Shown: positions 17,985 through 26,575, numbered from the stretch's first letter. The stretch is 64,000 nt of DNA from Mesonia aquimarina (GCF_003667275.1 NZ_RCNV01000003.1:62001-126000); one strand, 5' to 3'. Notes: generated by a model not told the origin, from the sequence alone. Translations and numbers: made by a program.

Positions 17985-18896
17985 ATGTTTATGGTGTTAA
18001 AGGTTAAATGGACTGAATTTAAAAGTAGTCTTGAAAATTTTCAGTCCGAAGGAAATGCGCTTATTAAAAAATATAAAGCAGCAAGAACTGAGGATTTATT
18101 AAATGAATTGAAAGAGGAAAAACAATCGTGGGAAAGCGATGTAATCAGTTATGTAAAGGCTTCTTTTGACCCTGAACACACCAATTTTGCATACGAGTTT
18201 AAGGCTCAACAAGGATATAATTTCGGAATGAAATTAGGTATCGACCAAAGAGTCAAAAACACTATTCAAACCATTAAAGATGAAATTAATGGGCTTGATT
18301 ACTATTTAAAAATATTATTCATTTCAGATGCTATTGTGCGAGCTGATGACATTGATTTAGAAGAGCGTAAAAACCTTGATACCGAAGGCATTCTTGATCT
18401 TATACTTTCTAAACTATATGAACTGTATAATGATGGGAAATACTATTCTATTAAGTGGATTCTTGAAGGTAACGGCCTAAAGTTAGGTGGGCGTAGCGAA
18501 GATTGGGACTATGGTAGAATGCTTGAAGAACGAGGCCTTATTGAGACTATGAATGGTCGTGAGGTAAATGCCAAACTAAAACTTGAGGGAAAGTATGCCA
18601 TTGAACAAGCCAGAAAATCCCAAGTGCCCGACTACTCAAAAATTAGCGATTCTGATGAAGAATTAAAAACACTTCTCAAAGAGGTACTTGCCGAAGTTAA
18701 AAGATCAGGATATGGTCAGCAAATCATCTTCGATGAGTTTGATGAGCTGCGCAAAGACATTCCGCATCTTAGCAAAAAATCGTTTGGTCAGTTATTAAAA
18801 TCAAAACTTGGCGATTTGGTCGCAGCCAAAGCCTTTGACAAAGCTATCGCCAGCGACATATTCAAACAATTTACTAACCAAATATTTCCATTTTAA
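17985..18896 (+). CDS. Unrecognised protein, first gene of a two-gene unit
   Basis: A 303-aa, highly charged, largely helical protein with no signal peptide or membrane segment. The N-terminal third (about 1-110) is predicted-coil-like (KKYKAARTEDLLNELKEEKQ). The middle includes LISKLYELYNDGKYYSIKWILEGNGLKLGG and a possible winged-helix-like MLEERGLIETMNGREVNAKL. A C-terminal module of about 65 residues (YGQQIIFDEFDELR...SFGQLLKSKLGDL) could be separable. I recognise no family. I chose the ATG at 17985 (17991 is equally possible) over a TTG at 17952. Its stop is 3 bases before the next gene, so the two are translated together. Its place beside an integrase makes a defence role possible but unproven. 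Confidence 0.75.
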   Translation: MFMVLKVKWTEFKSSLENFQSEGNALIKKYKAARTEDLLNELKEEKQSWESDVISYVKASFDPEHTNFAYEFKAQQGYNFGMKLGIDQRVKNTIQTIKDEINGLDYYLKILFISDAIVRADDIDLEERKNLDTEGILDLILSKLYELYNDGKYYSIKWILEGNGLKLGGRSEDWDYGRMLEERGLIETMNGREVNAKLKLEGKYAIEQARKSQVPDYSKISDSDEELKTLLKEVLAEVKRSGYGQQIIFDEFDELRKDIPHLSKKSFGQLLKSKLGDLVAAKAFDKAIASDIFKQFTNQIFPF

Positions 18897-18899
18897 CGT

Positions 18900-19679
18900 A
18901 TGAGAATATGGGCAGGTATTAAAAATAGAATAGTTCAATTCTTCCGAAAAGAACCACCACCAGAATATGAGGTGACAGAATATGTGTTTTCGGATAGACA
19001 ACCTCTTGATGGTTCTTCGACCATTTCATTTTTCGTAAACAATCCCAAGCCAGATGTAAGTGTTACCAGAACTTTTGATAGCGAAGACCAAGCCGTTAAT
19101 TGGCTTATGGAAAATCGAGATTTCAAAAAGATGTTATTTAGTAATGTATTTCCATCCGCAAATTCGGTGAAATACCAATGTGGCGTTAAAGAACCTATCA
19201 CAATCCCAAACAAAATGCCAGGGGATATTGACATTCTTCTGTATGAACAAGGAAAGGAACAAAATGCGGTTGGAATAGAATGTAAAATAGTAAAAACCGA
19301 ATCGCTTGAAAATCAACCACCAAAAATAAACAAGATTACAAGCGTTCAAAAAAAGGGAACTATTCAGGCAAATGGATATACCGAAATTGGATTCAACAGG
19401 GTTTATCTGCTAATCATACTATTGGATGATGGCCGGCATTACAAAAACCCCAATGTTATGTTCAGAACTACACCTTTTAAATGGTTGAAAGAATTGTATG
19501 GTTTTGACTGGCAAACCCGAATGAGTGATGATATTGGAATTATTTACGTTCACATAAATCAATTTACTACTAACCATATAAATCAGACCAAAGGATTGGG
19601 ATTGCGTGTAGAACGTGAAGCAATACCAATTTTACAACCTGAAGAACTAACTGATAAAATCAAAAAACTGGATTCATAG
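18900..19679 (+). CDS. Putative PD-(D/E)XK nuclease-like protein, partner of the preceding gene
   Basis: A 259-aa protein with a possible restriction-endonuclease-fold core: MPGDIDILLYEQG (D109, D111), then VGIECKIVK (E127, K129) about 16 residues later, then IQANGYTEIGFNRVYLLII, reminiscent of the Q-containing helix and strand that follow in Mrr-like nucleases. An N-terminal part of about 95 residues is unassigned. This is motif reading, not a database match. It is encoded 3 bases after the preceding gene and probably works with it. Candidate roles are phage defence or DNA processing of the element. Confidence 0.65.
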   Translation: MRIWAGIKNRIVQFFRKEPPPEYEVTEYVFSDRQPLDGSSTISFFVNNPKPDVSVTRTFDSEDQAVNWLMENRDFKKMLFSNVFPSANSVKYQCGVKEPITIPNKMPGDIDILLYEQGKEQNAVGIECKIVKTESLENQPPKINKITSVQKKGTIQANGYTEIGFNRVYLLIILLDDGRHYKNPNVMFRTTPFKWLKELYGFDWQTRMSDDIGIIYVHINQFTTNHINQTKGLGLRVEREAIPILQPEELTDKIKKLDS

Positions 19680-19685
19680 GATAAT

Positions 19686-19778
19686 TTGAAACGTAAAGGA
19701 ACTTGCAGGATATGCGGAAATCATAGTAAACTAACGTTTGAGCACGTTACACGAGAGTGTAAACTGAACTCTCTATAG
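19686..19778 (+). pseudogene. 5' stump of an HNH-endonuclease-like gene
   Basis: A 30-codon frame from a TTG, just after the preceding gene, reads CRICGNHSKLTFEHV, the characteristic start of a zinc-finger HNH nuclease family (CxxCG followed by LTFEHV, normally continuing PP). The next residues TRECKLNSL and a stop do not fit, so the gene is truncated at this point. The break coincides with the switch from plus-strand integrase cargo to the minus-strand metal cluster, suggesting a recombination junction. Confidence 0.5.
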
Positions 19779-19796
19779 TTTGCCTGATTCATTTTC

Positions 19797-20570
19797 TCAA
19801 GTGCTCGGTTCTTGCCTAAAACATTCCACCAACATCCCATAAAGTTCTGGATGTTTTCTTTTTAGTAAATCCGCTCGTTCAAAAAAATACTCTGAAGCAA
19901 CCGCAAAGAATTCAGCTTGATTTGTTCCACCATATTTACGAATATCTGAATGGTTATCGTTAATCGCTTCCATTTCTTTATGGATTAAGTTTAACCAAGG
20001 TATGGCATATTGATGTTCCATTAGCCGCTCTGGCACACCGTCTGTTCTATCGTCCAACTTATCTATAAGGTGCACAAATTCGTGTATGCCAGTATTGCTT
20101 TTATCGGTTGTATTTTTAAAGCCGTGGTACAATGCTTTCTTGGAAAGTATCATCTGTTTCTCGAACCTTCCATTTCCAACTATTCCACCAATATTCCGTG
20201 AGTTATCCTTACTGCTAAATTGCATATCCTCATTAAAATTATCAGGATATAAAAGGATGCCACTTAAATTTGTGTAGTGCCATTCCTTGAAGCCAAAAAC
20301 TGGAATGACGGCACTTGCTGCAATTAAAACCTTATCCAACTCTTCCAGTTCAAACTGCACAGCATCGATATAGACCTCACTTAAAAATAGCATCATTTTT
20401 TGCTGAAAAATTAGCTGTGCGTCTTTTGATAGATTTCTATAAAACAGCACATTATCCGTCAATAATTTATGCCAATGTTCTGGAAATGGCTTTACACTAT
20501 GACGTTTTGCTTTTCTATAAAAATGAACAGCAAAAAGAACAATCACAACCGAAATAAAAATATAAGCCAT
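19797..20570 (-). CDS. MtfA/M90-family zinc peptidase
   Basis: The 257-aa protein has one N-terminal membrane helix (about residues 2-15) and a cytoplasmic or periplasmic metallopeptidase domain with the zinc site GIHEFVHLIDKLD (HExxH) followed downstream by NQAEFFAVASEYFF, whose Glu is the likely third ligand. This is the MtfA fold; in Escherichia coli MtfA binds the repressor Mlc and has peptidase activity. Its job in a metal island is unknown. It converges with the HNH stump and ends the minus-strand copper operon 12 bases after the chaperone gene's stop. Confidence 0.85.
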   Translation of the reverse strand: MAYIFISVVIVLFAVHFYRKAKRHSVKPFPEHWHKLLTDNVLFYRNLSKDAQLIFQQKMMLFLSEVYIDAVQFELEELDKVLIAASAVIPVFGFKEWHYTNLSGILLYPDNFNEDMQFSSKDNSRNIGGIVGNGRFEKQMILSKKALYHGFKNTTDKSNTGIHEFVHLIDKLDDRTDGVPERLMEHQYAIPWLNLIHKEMEAINDNHSDIRKYGGTNQAEFFAVASEYFFERADLLKRKHPELYGMLVECFRQEPST

Positions 20571-20582
20571 ATTAAAAACGTA

Positions 20583-20795
20583 TTAATCTACAGGTTCGGC
20601 CTTAAATCCCACTTTTTGCAAAGTCGCCTTTACATCTTCTTCGGTTACACCATCGCTTTCAATGGTTAGGATTTTATCAGGATTAGAGGTATCTACTTCC
20701 CAACTTTCTACACCTTCTTGTTTGTTTAAAAAAGGGGTGACTTTTGATACGCACCCACCACAATTGATATTTGTTTTAAATTTTAAAGTTTTCAT
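20583..20795 (-). CDS. Heavy-metal-associated domain protein (CopZ-like chaperone)
   Basis: A 70-aa ferredoxin-like HMA domain protein: MKTLKFKTNINCGGCVSKVTP, in which the usual MxCxxC loop is N-I-N-C-G-G-C. It likely carries Cu(I) to the CopA ATPase encoded just upstream in the operon (20 bases apart). The CGGC variant is frequent in Bacteroidota chaperones. Metal specificity is inferred from the neighbour. Confidence 0.88.
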   Translation of the reverse strand: MKTLKFKTNINCGGCVSKVTPFLNKQEGVESWEVDTSNPDKILTIESDGVTEEDVKATLQKVGFKAEPVD

Positions 20796-20815
20796 AGTAT
20801 TGAATTTATTTATTA

Positions 20816-23074
20816 TTAAAGTTTTACTCGTTTAAGTCTTAAGCTATTTGCAACTACGGATACACTACTGAATGCCATTGCTGCACCTGCAATCATCGGA
20901 TCCAACAAAAACCCATTTACAGGATAAAGAACTCCCGCTGCAATTGGAATGCCAATAATGTTGTAAATAAATGCCCAGAATAAGTTCTGACGTATGCCCA
21001 ACACGGTTCTTTTTGATAGTTTCAATGCTTTTGGGATAGATTGTAAATCTGATGTTATCAAGGTCATTTTTGCTACATCCATTGCGATATCCGAACCTTT
21101 GCCCATAGCAATACTCACATTGGCTTGCGCCAGGGCGTGCGAATCGTTGATACCATCGCCCACCATTGCTACTATCTTTCCGTCCGCCTGTAATTTTTCG
21201 ACAAAAGCCGCTTTGTCCGAAGGCATCACTTCTCCTTGGTAATTTGTTATTCCTACTTGTTTTGCGACAGCAGATGCGGTTTTATTGTTATCTCCAGTAA
21301 GCATATAGACCTCAATGCCTCGTTCTTGAAGTGTTGCTATGGCCATTTTTGAAGTTTCCTTAATCTTGTCTGCAATGGCGAGTATCGCCAGCACTTGTTT
21401 TTCATTGCCAAAGAAAATGACGGTTTTCGCTTGCTCTTCGAGACTTTCTGCTGTTTGCATCAAGGAAGCATCGATTTGAATATTTTTCTCAAGCATTAGT
21501 TTATGGTTTCCAACATAGTATGGTGAACCATTTTCTGTTTGAGCTTTCACACCTTTTCCTGTAATACTTTCAAAAGAAGCAATTTCAGCTTTTTCAATAT
21601 TTTCATCTTTTAAGTGATTGACTACAGCTTCCGCCAAAGGGTGTTCTGATTGTGCTTCAATAGCTAGAAGAACTTTTTTGTATTCGTTGATATCTTCGAG
21701 TTTATCCTTCCAAAATATATCAGTTACTAAAGGCTTTCCTTCTGTAATTGTACCTGTTTTATCAAGAATGACAGCATTCACTTTATGACCGAGTTCTAAA
21801 CTTTCGGCATCCTTTATAAGGATATTATTTTCTGCGCCTTTACCAATTCCCACCATAATGGCGGTAGGTGTTGCCAATCCCAAAGCACAAGGACAGGCGA
21901 TTACCAATACTGCTACAGAGGTCAATAAGGCTTGTGAAAAGGCATTATCGCCTCCTAAAGACATCCAAACAATGAAGGTTACAATGGAAATACCCAATAC
22001 CACAGGAACGAAAATACCGGCAATCTTATCGACCAGTTTTTGAACGGGTGCCTTACTCCCTTGCGCTTGCTGAACCATTTTAATGATTTGGGAAAGCAGG
22101 GTTTCTCCACCTACTTTTTCAGCGGTAAATTGAAAACTTCCTTTTTGATTAACGGTACCAGCGAATACCTTTTCCCCTTGGGATTTCTGAACTGGAACGG
22201 GTTCTCCAGTAATCATACTTTCATCTACATATGAGCTTCCCTTGGAAACTTCGCCATCCACGGGAATCTTTTCTCCGGGACGCACCAAAATGGTCTGACC
22301 AACCTGTACGGATGAAATAGGGATTTCCCTCTCTTCCCCATTCTCAATAATTTTAAGGGTTTTAGGCTGAAGCCCCATTAGTTTTTTAATGGCTGAAGAT
22401 GTATTTGATTTTGCCTTTTCTTCCAATAGTTTCCCCAAGGAAATAAAGGTGATAATCACGGTAGCCGCTTCGTAATATACGTGAGGCTCGATGCCACGAC
22501 TTAACCAAAATTCAGGAAAAAAGGTATTGAATACACTAAAGAGGAAGGCGATTCCGGTACTCAACGCCACCAAGGTATCCATATTTGCTTTACCGTGTTT
22601 GGCCTGCTTGAAGGCATTGATGAAAAAACTGCGCCCAAACCAAAAAAGAATTGGAAAGGCCAATACCAATGAAATCCATTTGCCTGGTTCCCATTGCATA
22701 AAAAACATTCCTAATACAAAAATGGGAAGGGTAAGTATCGCCGACCAGATGGTTCGGTTTTTTATGTCCTGATAATGCTTTTGCTGAAGTTCTTGCTGTA
22801 CTTCCGAAGGGTCTTCGGCATCAATTATAATATCGTAACCGACCTCACGAAGCGCGTTTTGAAGTTGATTTGGACTCAACTCCTTGTCATATTCCACAAG
22901 AACGGAACTATTGGCAAAATTAACACTTGCATCAAACACACCTTCTGTGTGTTTTAATACAGATTCAACACTCGCTGCACAAGAGGCACAGGTCATTCCC
23001 GTAACTGGAAATGATTCTTTCACACCCTGTTTATGATTCTTCTTTTTGGTTTCAAATATGTTGATTGTCTCCAT
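20816..23074 (-). CDS. copA: Copper-exporting P1B-type ATPase CopA
   Basis: Pumps Cu(I) or Ag(I) out of the cytoplasm. The 752-aa protein has one N-terminal HMA domain ([12 protein letters not shown], about 26-37), eight predicted membrane segments, the actuator motif ITGEPVPV, the metal-binding CPC (C394, C396) in IACPCALGL, the phosphorylated Asp in DKTGTIT (D438), SEHPLAEA and [10 protein letters not shown]. The CPC class and the C-terminal MA/SS pattern indicate the Cu(I) subgroup IB-1. It is followed by its presumed chaperone. A second, CPH-type ATPase is encoded at the right end of the island. Confidence 0.96.
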   Translation of the reverse strand: METINIFETKKKNHKQGVKESFPVTGMTCASCAASVESVLKHTEGVFDASVNFANSSVLVEYDKELSPNQLQNALREVGYDIIIDAEDPSEVQQELQQKHYQDIKNRTIWSAILTLPIFVLGMFFMQWEPGKWISLVLAFPILFWFGRSFFINAFKQAKHGKANMDTLVALSTGIAFLFSVFNTFFPEFWLSRGIEPHVYYEAATVIITFISLGKLLEEKAKSNTSSAIKKLMGLQPKTLKIIENGEEREIPISSVQVGQTILVRPGEKIPVDGEVSKGSSYVDESMITGEPVPVQKSQGEKVFAGTVNQKGSFQFTAEKVGGETLLSQIIKMVQQAQGSKAPVQKLVDKIAGIFVPVVLGISIVTFIVWMSLGGDNAFSQALLTSVAVLVIACPCALGLATPTAIMVGIGKGAENNILIKDAESLELGHKVNAVILDKTGTITEGKPLVTDIFWKDKLEDINEYKKVLLAIEAQSEHPLAEAVVNHLKDENIEKAEIASFESITGKGVKAQTENGSPYYVGNHKLMLEKNIQIDASLMQTAESLEEQAKTVIFFGNEKQVLAILAIADKIKETSKMAIATLQERGIEVYMLTGDNNKTASAVAKQVGITNYQGEVMPSDKAAFVEKLQADGKIVAMVGDGINDSHALAQANVSIAMGKGSDIAMDVAKMTLITSDLQSIPKALKLSKRTVLGIRQNLFWAFIYNIIGIPIAAGVLYPVNGFLLDPMIAGAAMAFSSVSVVANSLRLKRVKL

Positions 23075-23238
23075 AAATCCGTTCTTATTTGTATGTTACA
23101 AATTTCAGGATTAAAAGACTGTAATGTGTTACGTTATATGCTGAATGATTTGTAGAATTTACTCTTCACGAATTATTACTACCAATTGGATAAGTCGTTT
23201 TTAATTTATCTTTTATCACCGCAATGGATACGTGTCTA

Positions 23239-23850
23239 TCAGTCTCTACTATTTGTAATCAAATACCCTTTTGATTGAATGACCTTTTTTATCTCATCGA
23301 CATTCGTTTTAGTGGTATCAAATTCTATAATTGAAGTCCCTTCTTCAAAAGACGTAGATACATTTGTAACCCCGTCAATTTTGTTTACCGAATGGTTGAT
23401 GTTTTCTTCACAACCCGAGCATACCATCCCTTCAATATTCAACTTTACAGTTTGAATATCGGTATTGTTTGTTGCAACAATTCCTACTTTCTCCGTTGAA
23501 TGAAATATTTGTGGATAATAAGAAACCAATGTCATTACAACAACAAACACTGTAACCAACCACAAATAGAATTTCGACTTAAAAAATGATGGCTTAGCCA
23601 TATCACAGTTACCACAATCGTCCACCTTCTTTTTTTTATAAACCTGATAAAAGGCCAGTCCCAATGACAAAAATGCTATAACCAACAGATAAGGTTTCAA
23701 GGCAATAAGCCAAGAAAAATAGACAGAACTTCCACTAATACCAGCTACACTTGTAAGTAGCAAAGGACCCCAGCAGCATAGTTTAAGGGAAACTGCTGAA
23801 AATACAGCAGTCCCCATAGATGTTTTTTTGTTCCATTTAGTAATTGCCAT
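23239..23850 (-). CDS. merTP: MerTP-type mercuric transport protein (second copy)
   Basis: A membrane importer fused to a periplasmic-type metal-binding domain. The ATG at 23850 (MAITKWNKK) follows the preceding stop by 2 bases; the longer reading upstream lies inside that gene. The MerT part (about 1-110) has the paired cysteines in LKLCCWGPLLL of the first helix, further helices, and a cysteine loop DDCGNCD. The MerP-like C-terminus (about 135-203) has GMVCSGCEENIN. Known MerT/MerP pairs bring Hg(II) to MerA; no merA lies in the window. About 40% of positions look shared with the copy at 24818-25414 by eye. Confidence 0.85.
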   Translation of the reverse strand: MAITKWNKKTSMGTAVFSAVSLKLCCWGPLLLTSVAGISGSSVYFSWLIALKPYLLVIAFLSLGLAFYQVYKKKKVDDCGNCDMAKPSFFKSKFYLWLVTVFVVVMTLVSYYPQIFHSTEKVGIVATNNTDIQTVKLNIEGMVCSGCEENINHSVNKIDGVTNVSTSFEEGTSIIEFDTTKTNVDEIKKVIQSKGYLITNSRD

Positions 23851-23852
23851 AC

Positions 23853-24122
23853 CTAACAACTTCCTATTCCCGCGTTTACCAAATCCTCTTTTGTGATTTC
23901 GATTTTGGTGCAGCAATTCAGTAGTTTTCCGTCCACAGCAATGGCGGGAACTCTTGTAACCCCATATTCCTTCATTTTTGAAACACAGATTTTACTTTCG
24001 CATTGCTCGGACAGATTATGAAGTGTGATTTCGCAGTCCTTTCCTGCTGTCTCTTTTACTAATTGCACCACAGGCTCGCATACCGGGCAACCTGCTGTAA
24101 AAATCTCGATTTGTCGTTTCAT
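23853..24122 (-). CDS. Thioredoxin-fold small protein with CPVC motif
   Basis: An 89-aa thioredoxin/glutaredoxin-like protein, MKRQIEIFTAGCPVCEPVV, with an active-site CPVC at residues 12-15, a cis-Pro motif TRVPAIAVDGKLL and additional cysteines (CESKICV, LNCC). Similar small redox proteins occur in Bacteroidota mer and arsenic clusters, where they may handle thiol-bound metal. It is cotranscribed with the MerTP gene 2 bases downstream. Confidence 0.85.
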   Translation of the reverse strand: MKRQIEIFTAGCPVCEPVVQLVKETAGKDCEITLHNLSEQCESKICVSKMKEYGVTRVPAIAVDGKLLNCCTKIEITKEDLVNAGIGSC

Positions 24123-24190
24123 CTTATTTAAGTTTAAATTAATAATGGAACAAAGATGAGAACGTGAGGTAGGGGGTCACCAAACTTTTT

Positions 24191-24577
24191 TTAACCTTTT
24201 TTTTCGTTGTAGTTTTTTAATCTGGTTTCAATAGTTTGGATTTCTTTTAAGCGATTGGTCAAATCGGATAATTCCAAATTGGGGAATTCACTTTTTAAAT
24301 ATTCAATTTTATCTTCATTGCCACAATTTCCTGGGCAAGAGTCCACGGCCTTTACAATTCCAATAGCAAGTGCTTTTCGATAGACTTCATCCAGCAGTAA
24401 GTAATGTGCTTTTTGAATCCCCTTATCAATGGATCTGAACTGTATGTTTATTTGTTCGGGGTCCTTTCCTTCATCAAGCATTTTAACAATGCCGTTTATT
24501 TGACCACTCAAAGTTTTTAATCTGGATTTAATATCCAAGATTAAATCAGTAGGTAATTTGTACTGTTCCATATTCAT
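24191..24577 (-). CDS. CsoR/FrmR-family (DUF156) metal-sensing regulator, divergent ligands
   Basis: A 128-aa all-helical repressor: DLILDIKSRLKTLSGQINGIVKMLDEG at the start is the DUF156 DNA-binding helix pattern, followed by KAHYLLLDEVYRKAL. I start at ATG 24577 (MNMEQYKLP); the longer frame overlaps the upstream gene. The canonical first-ligand Cys of CsoR (usual YC) is replaced (EQINIQF), while a new CPGNC motif occurs after the last helix. Its sensing chemistry may therefore differ from copper CsoR. Its position inside the mer-like operon suggests control of these genes. Confidence 0.78.
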   Translation of the reverse strand: MNMEQYKLPTDLILDIKSRLKTLSGQINGIVKMLDEGKDPEQINIQFRSIDKGIQKAHYLLLDEVYRKALAIGIVKAVDSCPGNCGNEDKIEYLKSEFPNLELSDLTNRLKEIQTIETRLKNYNEKKG

Positions 24578-24596
24578 AATTTGTCCATTATAATGT

Positions 24597-24818
24597 TTAG
24601 CAACAACTTGAATTATTACATCTTTTATTTTCTTGAATTGGTGGGCAGGCCACAGTACCGTAAGAACAGAATACGCAGCAATCTCCTTCTTTTGGTTTAA
24701 GTATTTGTTTGCAATTATCACATTCATAAAAGAATTGACAGGATTCTGTTGGCATTTCTTCTACTTTTTTGTGTCCACAATTTGGACAGGTAATTTCTGA
24801 TTTTAATTGGATTTCCAT
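24597..24818 (-). CDS. GDCCVxC-domain protein (mer-operon cysteine-rich protein)
   Basis: A 73-aa cysteine-rich protein with a CPNCGHKK zinc-ribbon-like start (C11, C14), CDNCKQ, and the signature GDCCVFCSYGTVACPPIQ, typical of small proteins placed beside MerTP in Bacteroidota and Proteobacteria. It ends in CNNSSCC. With 11 or more Cys residues it can bind soft metals. It overlaps the MerTP stop codon by one base (24818), indicating translational coupling. Confidence 0.88.
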   Translation of the reverse strand: MEIQLKSEITCPNCGHKKVEEMPTESCQFFYECDNCKQILKPKEGDCCVFCSYGTVACPPIQENKRCNNSSCC

Positions 24819-25414
24819 TAGTTTTTTCTGTCAGTTACTTTATAGCCTGTTGCGTTAATTGCATTTTCAATTTCTTTTTCATTGGTTTTGGTTTTATCAA
24901 ACTCAATGATTGCATTTCCATTTTCGTAAGACGCCTTTGAGTTTACAATTCCGTTGAGTTTGTTTACTTCGTGATTGACGTGTTCTTCGCAACTTGCACA
25001 AGTCATTCCGCTAATTTTAAATTCCATTGTTTTAATATCCGATTTGTCAACTACGATTATTTGCTTTTCTATGTTTGGATAAAAAATGGATGAATAATAT
25101 GGAAATGCCAGCATTATAATTGCAAATACAGTTACAATTCCTAAAAACTTTTTTGATTGTATAAATTTTGGTTTTTCGTCTGTTTCACATTCGCAGTCAA
25201 TTTCTTTTTGAGGTTTTAGTTTTTGATACCAAGCAAAGCCGAGCACTAAAATTGTTAGCCCGATTAGATAAGGTCTAAAAGGCTCAAGCCAAGAAAATGT
25301 TGAGGCAATTCCACTTGTTCCCGCGATTAAAGCCAAAACGGGTGTAATACAACATAATGAAGCTGTAATAGCAGCAAGTAAACCTGCACCAATTAATTTG
25401 TTCTCACGTTTCAT
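24818..25414 (-). CDS. merTP: MerTP-type mercuric transport protein (first copy)
   Basis: The 198-aa fusion has MerT-like helices with the vicinal cysteines in SLCCITPVLALIAG (first helix), a cytoplasmic Cys loop (DCECETDE), a third helix, and a C-terminal MerP/HMA domain with SGMTCASCEEHVNHEVNKL. In known systems Hg(II) passes from the periplasmic HMA domain to the membrane cysteines and on to mercuric reductase. The start overlaps the arsR-family stop codon by 4 bases, so regulator and transporter form one operon. Confidence 0.9.
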   Translation of the reverse strand: MKRENKLIGAGLLAAITASLCCITPVLALIAGTSGIASTFSWLEPFRPYLIGLTILVLGFAWYQKLKPQKEIDCECETDEKPKFIQSKKFLGIVTVFAIIMLAFPYYSSIFYPNIEKQIIVVDKSDIKTMEFKISGMTCASCEEHVNHEVNKLNGIVNSKASYENGNAIIEFDKTKTNEKEIENAINATGYKVTDRKN

Positions 25415-25785
25415 ATCGTTTCTAAAACTTTGTTTTTATCGAGTATTTCAAAAAACGGATTTAATAATGTTGAATATTCAGGGGTTAGTGAGTAAAAAAT
25501 CGTTTGAGCATCTCTTTCGGTTTCCAATAAATTTCTGTCCTTCATTTTTCTCAAATGTTGAGAGATAGCAGAAATATTCATTTCGAGAATATCACTTAAG
25601 TCGCAAACGCAAAGTCGTTTCTCCTCAAAGAGTAGGTAAAGAATTTTTAGCCGAACATTATTTCCGACTAAAGAAAGTCCATTTGCCAAATAGTCAAACG
25701 ATTCATTTAATTCTGAAACTGTCTTTTTACAACGGTTTATCTGTTCAATATCTGCCTGTTGTCTTATGCAAGAATTATTTTTCAT
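25411..25785 (-). CDS. ArsR-family metal-responsive repressor
   Basis: A 124-aa winged-helix repressor. The metal motif CVCDLSD (ELCVCDL type) sits at the start of the recognition region, as in ArsR/CadC-class sensors, followed by the DNA-reading helix NISAISQHLRKMKD and the wing LLETERDAQTIFYSL. Further cysteines occur at C5 and C19. It is the first gene of the mer-like operon and lies behind a promoter with a perfect palindrome, so autoregulation with derepression by Hg, As or similar soft metal is likely. Confidence 0.93.
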   Translation of the reverse strand: MKNNSCIRQQADIEQINRCKKTVSELNESFDYLANGLSLVGNNVRLKILYLLFEEKRLCVCDLSDILEMNISAISQHLRKMKDRNLLETERDAQTIFYSLTPEYSTLLNPFFEILDKNKVLETI

Positions 25786-25789
25786 AAGG

Positions 25790-25831
25790 CAAAGTTACAA
25801 TTATTTCTTATTTAAGCAAATACTTAAATAC
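25790..25831 (-). promoter_or_regulatory. Promoter and palindromic operator of the mer-like operon
   Basis: On the minus strand: a -33 TTTG (25818-25821), 20 bases, then a -7 box TAACTTTG (25790-25797), an ideal Bacteroidota promoter. The -33 box is embedded in a perfect inverted repeat TATTTAAG-6-CTTAAATA (25810-25831), the kind of site ArsR proteins bind. The start codon is 4 bases after the -7 box, so the mRNA would be leaderless. Confidence 0.8.
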
Positions 25832-25927
25832 AAAAAAGAATGATATGTAAATTTTGATCATTATGTTCCTTTTGTTTTGATTTGTGTTTTGCAAAAACTA
25901 AAACTACCGAATTGTACATCTGTTCTT

Positions 25928-26575
25928 TTAGCTTGTAGGTGAAGGTATTGCTGGCTTTACAGTTAATTGTCTTTTAAAACTACAAAACAGAAAATTCTGT
26001 ATGGTGTTGAATGGTGTTGTGTGGTCCTCTGATACACAGCGAATTTTGTCAAATCCTTTTTTTAATTCCGATGTTAATTCCTCTTCATTGTATTGTTTTA
26101 TTTCAAGTCCGCTACATTTTTTTGGTCCGTTTTGTGAAAAGGTTCCTATTATTAAATAACCTCTTACAAATTTTGTCGCTATGTTAGTATATTTTTTAAT
26201 CTGATCATCTGTTGTAAGAAAATGAAAAGTTGCTCTGTCGTGCCAAACATCGAAAGATGTATCTGGTTCAAATTCGGTAATGTCGCTTACAATCCAATTT
26301 ACTTTACTTGCCTTTTCTCCCAGTCTTTTTTTAGCTTTCGCAATTGCTTTTTCTGAAATATCAAGTACAGTAATGTTATTATACCCTTCCTTGAGTAAAT
26401 AGTCAACAAGTTTACTGTCGCCACCACCAATGTCTATAATTTTTGCCTTTTTATTTAGTTTGAACGAACGTATAAACTTCAGTGAAGTTTTTGGTATTTC
26501 TTGCGTCCAACTTACCTGGTCTGGATTTTTAGTTTCGTAAACTGTTTCCCAATGTTTCTTTCTGTCTAATTTCAT
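25928..26575 (-). CDS. Class I SAM-dependent methyltransferase
   Basis: A 215-aa methyltransferase with motif I KIIDIGGGDSKLVDYLL, motif II ITVLDISEKAI, and DVWHDRATFHFL, a pattern shared with thiopurine- and metalloid-type methyltransferases of the TPMT-like group. A GTFSQNGPKKCSGL segment follows. In mer or ars clusters such enzymes may methylate metalloids or thiols, but no arsM-type cysteine triad is visible. Function is inferred only at the level of the family. It stands alone with about 140 bases upstream of the arsR operon. Confidence 0.85.
   Translation of the reverse strand: MKLDRKKHWETVYETKNPDQVSWTQEIPKTSLKFIRSFKLNKKAKIIDIGGGDSKLVDYLLKEGYNNITVLDISEKAIAKAKKRLGEKASKVNWIVSDITEFEPDTSFDVWHDRATFHFLTTDDQIKKYTNIATKFVRGYLIIGTFSQNGPKKCSGLEIKQYNEEELTSELKKGFDKIRCVSEDHTTPFNTIQNFLFCSFKRQLTVKPAIPSPTS

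Noticed and set aside
23851-23916. Longer N-terminus of the second MerTP protein
   Set aside because: It overlaps the thioredoxin-like gene in another frame; the ATG at 23850 directly follows that gene's stop and begins the normal protein.
24578-24727. Longer N-terminus of the DUF156 regulator
   Set aside because: The first 50 residues overlap the GDCC gene and are unlike any family member.
25928-26575. Arsenite methyltransferase (ArsM)
   Set aside because: It is a class I methyltransferase but the conserved ArsM cysteine triad is not visible; only a general label is justified.
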